A stretch of 64,000 nucleotides of DNA, taken from CAYQCN01 sp964415975 (lineage in GTDB: Bacteria > Patescibacteriota > Saccharimonadia > QS-5-54-17). The notes beneath the pieces were generated by a model. That model had not been told where the DNA came from. It did no database searches and was given only the letters and a program-made list of their open reading frames with translations. This document shows positions 61,815 through 64,000 of the stretch, piece by piece. The stretch covers positions 22,388 to 86,387 of the forward strand of contig CAYQCN010000001.1 of the NCBI GenBank assembly GCA_964415975.1, written 5' to 3'. The position numbers and the translations under genes are program-made. Position 1 is the stretch's first letter; every line of letters begins with the position of its first letter.

Positions 61815-64000
61815 ATGTCTAATATGAAAAATATATTAAGGTCTAAGTCAAAGGCCAAGAAAACCACTAGCGCTGGAAAGAGCGGAAAGAGCGGTAAGTC
61901 TAAAAAGACTAAATCATCAAATACAAAACAGCGCAGCCAGAAAGGCTTTATGTCCAAGTCCACGCCACCAGATATTTGGCATGAGAGGTGGAGATGGTAC
62001 TTTCACCCTAAACGGTTTAAGGACTGGTGGTTCACAAAAGATGGCGCTTTAGCTGCCCTTAGAATTGCCGGCACAGCCGCCGGAATCGGTATATTGGCAC
62101 TGGTCGGTCTATTTCTTTACTTTGCTCGCGACCTTCCCAACCCTGGTGAGCTAAATGCTGCCAGCTTACAGCAAACCACTAGATTCTACGACCGAACCGG
62201 CGAGGAAGTGCTATACGAAGTATTTGGCGACCAAAACAGGACTTTTGTCGACCTAGATGACATAGGCGAAAATGTGCGTAACGCCACCATCGCCATTGAA
62301 GACCGCAATTTTTATGATCAGGGTGCGTTCAGCTCGCTAGGCATAATAAGAGCCGCCGTTAATAACCTGCTCAACCGCGACCAAGGAGTACAGGGTGGAT
62401 CCACAATTACGCAGCAGTATGTCAAAAACGCACTACTTACACCGGAGCAAACCATAACTAGAAAGATCAGAGAGCTTATTATATCAATCCAGATAGAACA
62501 GCTATTTGACAAAGACGACATACTGGAGCTTTACCTAAATGAGATTGGCTATGGCGCAGAAGCCTACGGCGTGCAAGCTGCTAGCCAGATGTATTTCTCC
62601 AAAGACGCTGATGAGCTAGAAAACATTGAAGCAGCAATGCTAGCTGCTCTGCCGCAAGCCCCAACCTTTTACTCGCCATACGGGGAAAACACCGAAGCAT
62701 TGCTAAATCGCGTAGATATAGTAATAGATCTGATGGAAGATCAGGGCTATCTTGATGAAGAAGAGGCAGATGAGGCACGAGACGCTGACTTATTAGCGAA
62801 AGTGAACGACACACCAGACGCATATCGAGACATTACAGCGCCTCACTTTGTACTAAGCGTGCAACAACAGCTAGAAGATGAGTTCGGAGTAGAAGAGTTA
62901 GCCCAAGGTGGATTCGAAGTCGTCACCACCATTGATCTAGAAAAACAGCAGCACGCCGAACAGGCTGTAGCTGACGGCATAGGCACTATCGAATCAGGCG
63001 GCGGTAATAATGCAGCACTGGTGTCTGCCGATCCAAAAACTGGTGAAGTGCTAGCTATGGTAGGTTCACGCGACTTCGAGCACCCTAACTTTGGATCGTT
63101 TAATGCAGCTTCTGCTCAAAGACAGCCTGGCTCTAGCTTTAAACCCTATATTTATGCTAAAGGCATAGATAGCACCAATGACTGGGGTGCCGGTAGCATT
63201 ATGTATGATGTACCCACAGACTTCGGCAACTACGAACCACGTAACTTTGAAGGTGGTTTCAGAAATGAAATGACACTCAGATCGGCACTTGCCGAATCAC
63301 GCAACATTACAGCTGTAAAGATGTTCTATATTGTAGGAATCGAACAAACCTTAGAAATAATGCAAGAGATGGGCATGACGACATTAGGCCCAGAAACCGA
63401 CTACGGCTTGAGTCTTGTGCTAGGTTCTGGCGAAGTCAGACTAGACCAGCACACCAACGCTATGGGCACATTTGCCAACAACGGCATAAATGTAGAGCAA
63501 ACACGAATACTAGAAGTTCGTGATAGCGAAGGTAACGTCTTGCAAGAAAGCGAGGAAGAGCCAGAGGGTGAAGAGATATTTGACCCTGAAACCGCCTACT
63601 TGATATCTGATATCTTATCTGATGACGCTGCACGAGCACCGATATTTGGCGCCAACTCACCCAACTTTAATGTTCCCGGCCATACAGTAGCTATCAAAAC
63701 TGGTACTACCGATGATAGTCGGGACGGCTGGATGATGGGTTACACTCAAGACATAGTGTCAGGAGTCTGGGTCGGCCACAACGACAACTTGCCAATGACA
63801 ACCGCCACCAGCAACACAGCCGGCCCAATATTCACCCAATACATGGAAAATGCCCTTGAAGGCGAGGAGAACAAGCCGTTCGAGCGACCTGATGGCATAC
63901 AAAATGTCGAACTAGACGCCCTGACCGGCAATCTGCCAACCGATGAGACTGACAGTACTGTAAATGATGAGTTCCCTAGTTGGTACGAGCCAAGCCCGGC
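61815..64000 (+). CDS. Class A penicillin-binding protein (PBP1A-type), 5' part
   Basis: 728 codons visible, continuing past the window. A basic Ser/Lys-rich cytoplasmic tail (about 1-70), one membrane helix (about 82-105), a GT51 transglycosylase domain with ATIAIEDRNFY (catalytic Glu near 162), GGSTITQQYVKNA and the YLNEIGYG motif, then a transpeptidase domain with SSFKP (SxxK, near residue 440), AESRNITA (SxN) and IKTGTT (KTG). It both polymerises and crosslinks peptidoglycan. A complete wall enzyme in a reduced genome agrees with a Gram-positive-type monoderm wall. Confidence 0.95.
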   Translation, partial: MSNMKNILRSKSKAKKTTSAGKSGKSGKSKKTKSSNTKQRSQKGFMSKSTPPDIWHERWRWYFHPKRFKDWWFTKDGALAALRIAGTAAGIGILALVGLFLYFARDLPNPGELNAASLQQTTRFYDRTGEEVLYEVFGDQNRTFVDLDDIGENVRNATIAIEDRNFYDQGAFSSLGIIRAAVNNLLNRDQGVQGGSTITQQYVKNALLTPEQTITRKIRELIISIQIEQLFDKDDILELYLNEIGYGAEAYGVQAASQMYFSKDADELENIEAAMLAALPQAPTFYSPYGENTEALLNRVDIVIDLMEDQGYLDEEEADEARDADLLAKVNDTPDAYRDITAPHFVLSVQQQLEDEFGVEELAQGGFEVVTTIDLEKQQHAEQAVADGIGTIESGGGNNAALVSADPKTGEVLAMVGSRDFEHPNFGSFNAASAQRQPGSSFKPYIYAKGIDSTNDWGAGSIMYDVPTDFGNYEPRNFEGGFRNEMTLRSALAESRNITAVKMFYIVGIEQTLEIMQEMGMTTLGPETDYGLSLVLGSGEVRLDQHTNAMGTFANNGINVEQTRILEVRDSEGNVLQESEEEPEGEEIFDPETAYLISDILSDDAARAPIFGANSPNFNVPGHTVAIKTGTTDDSRDGWMMGYTQDIVSGVWVGHNDNLPMTTATSNTAGPIFTQYMENALEGEENKPFERPDGIQNVELDALTGNLPTDETDSTVNDEFPSWYEPSP

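Noticed and set aside
1..64000. Recoded UGA (as in Gracilibacteria/SR1)
   Set aside because: UGA terminates genes such as recR at the expected lengths, conserved tryptophans use UGG, and the only tRNA-Trp seen has anticodon CCA.
1..64000. CRISPR array
   Set aside because: The only tandem repeats (175 bp and 125 bp units) have no regular short repeats with unique spacers, and no cas gene is present.

Overview
The window looks like a chromosome segment of a Patescibacteria (CPR) bacterium, most likely Candidatus Saccharibacteria (TM7). The signs are compact, mostly overlapping genes read with the standard code (UGA is used as stop), a ribosomal protein block without rpmD (L30), clamp-loader subunits without their zinc modules, small or extended versions of several core proteins, and no biosynthetic pathway other than dTTP supply and cell-wall assembly. 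The lineage call is inference from gene content; no 16S gene is present. Almost everything is on the minus strand.

Layout by increasing coordinate: (1) 1-6.8 kb, a replication/repair operon read leftwards: dnaX, dnaB, a GT-C membrane glycosyltransferase, ybaB, recR, a DHH phosphoesterase and the 5' part of cysS. (2) 6.9-8.8 kb, a conserved protein of unknown function and rplJ-rplL behind a strong promoter and an L10 leader. (3) 8.8-10.4 kb, a plus-strand island: a GGDEF protein, a structured RNA with promoter, terminator and switch-like alternative pairing, a GC-rich orphan ORF, and a run of long hairpins. (4) 10.4-16.1 kb, a dTTP operon (dcd, tmk, double-length thyX) placed between rplJ and the secE-nusG-rplK-rplA operon. 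(5) 16.1-21.3 kb, signalling and envelope genes: a GT2 glycosyltransferase and two paralogous orphan histidine kinases flanking an MBL hydrolase. (6) 21.3-22.6 kb, tRNA-Trp, rpmG, tRNA-Thr, tRNA-Tyr and tRNA-Thr, with a 175-bp tandem repeat that copies the tRNA-Trp 3' end. (7) 22.6-52.7 kb, a 30-kb run of informational genes from rpoB leftwards: rpoB, rpoC, rpsL, rpsG, an unknown gene, fusA, tuf, rpsJ, a two-gene cassette (small membrane protein and a DUF3152-like metalloprotease), the S10/spc/alpha blocks rplC to rpsI, then a pseudouridine synthase, holB and a TPR protein. Internal promoters precede tuf, rplC and infA. (8) 52.7-64 kb: clpP under a CIRCE operator, tig, hisS, a repeat-rich intergenic region, tRNA-Leu, rsmD, a phospholipase C-like protein, recG, tyrS and the start of a class A penicillin-binding protein.

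Two 100-N gaps (19940-20039 and 56442-56541) are each flanked by the same 55 bp on both sides, so they look like unmerged k=55 contig overlaps rather than missing sequence. One of them splits a histidine kinase that reads through in frame once the overlap is collapsed.

The candidates most worth following up are the structured RNA plus orphan ORF plus hairpin island (9.44-10.34 kb), the tandem ThyX with its motifs shared between two degenerate halves, the actinobacterial-type metalloprotease inside the S10 operon, the tRNA-Trp-linked 175-bp repeat, and the 125-bp palindrome array upstream of hisS.
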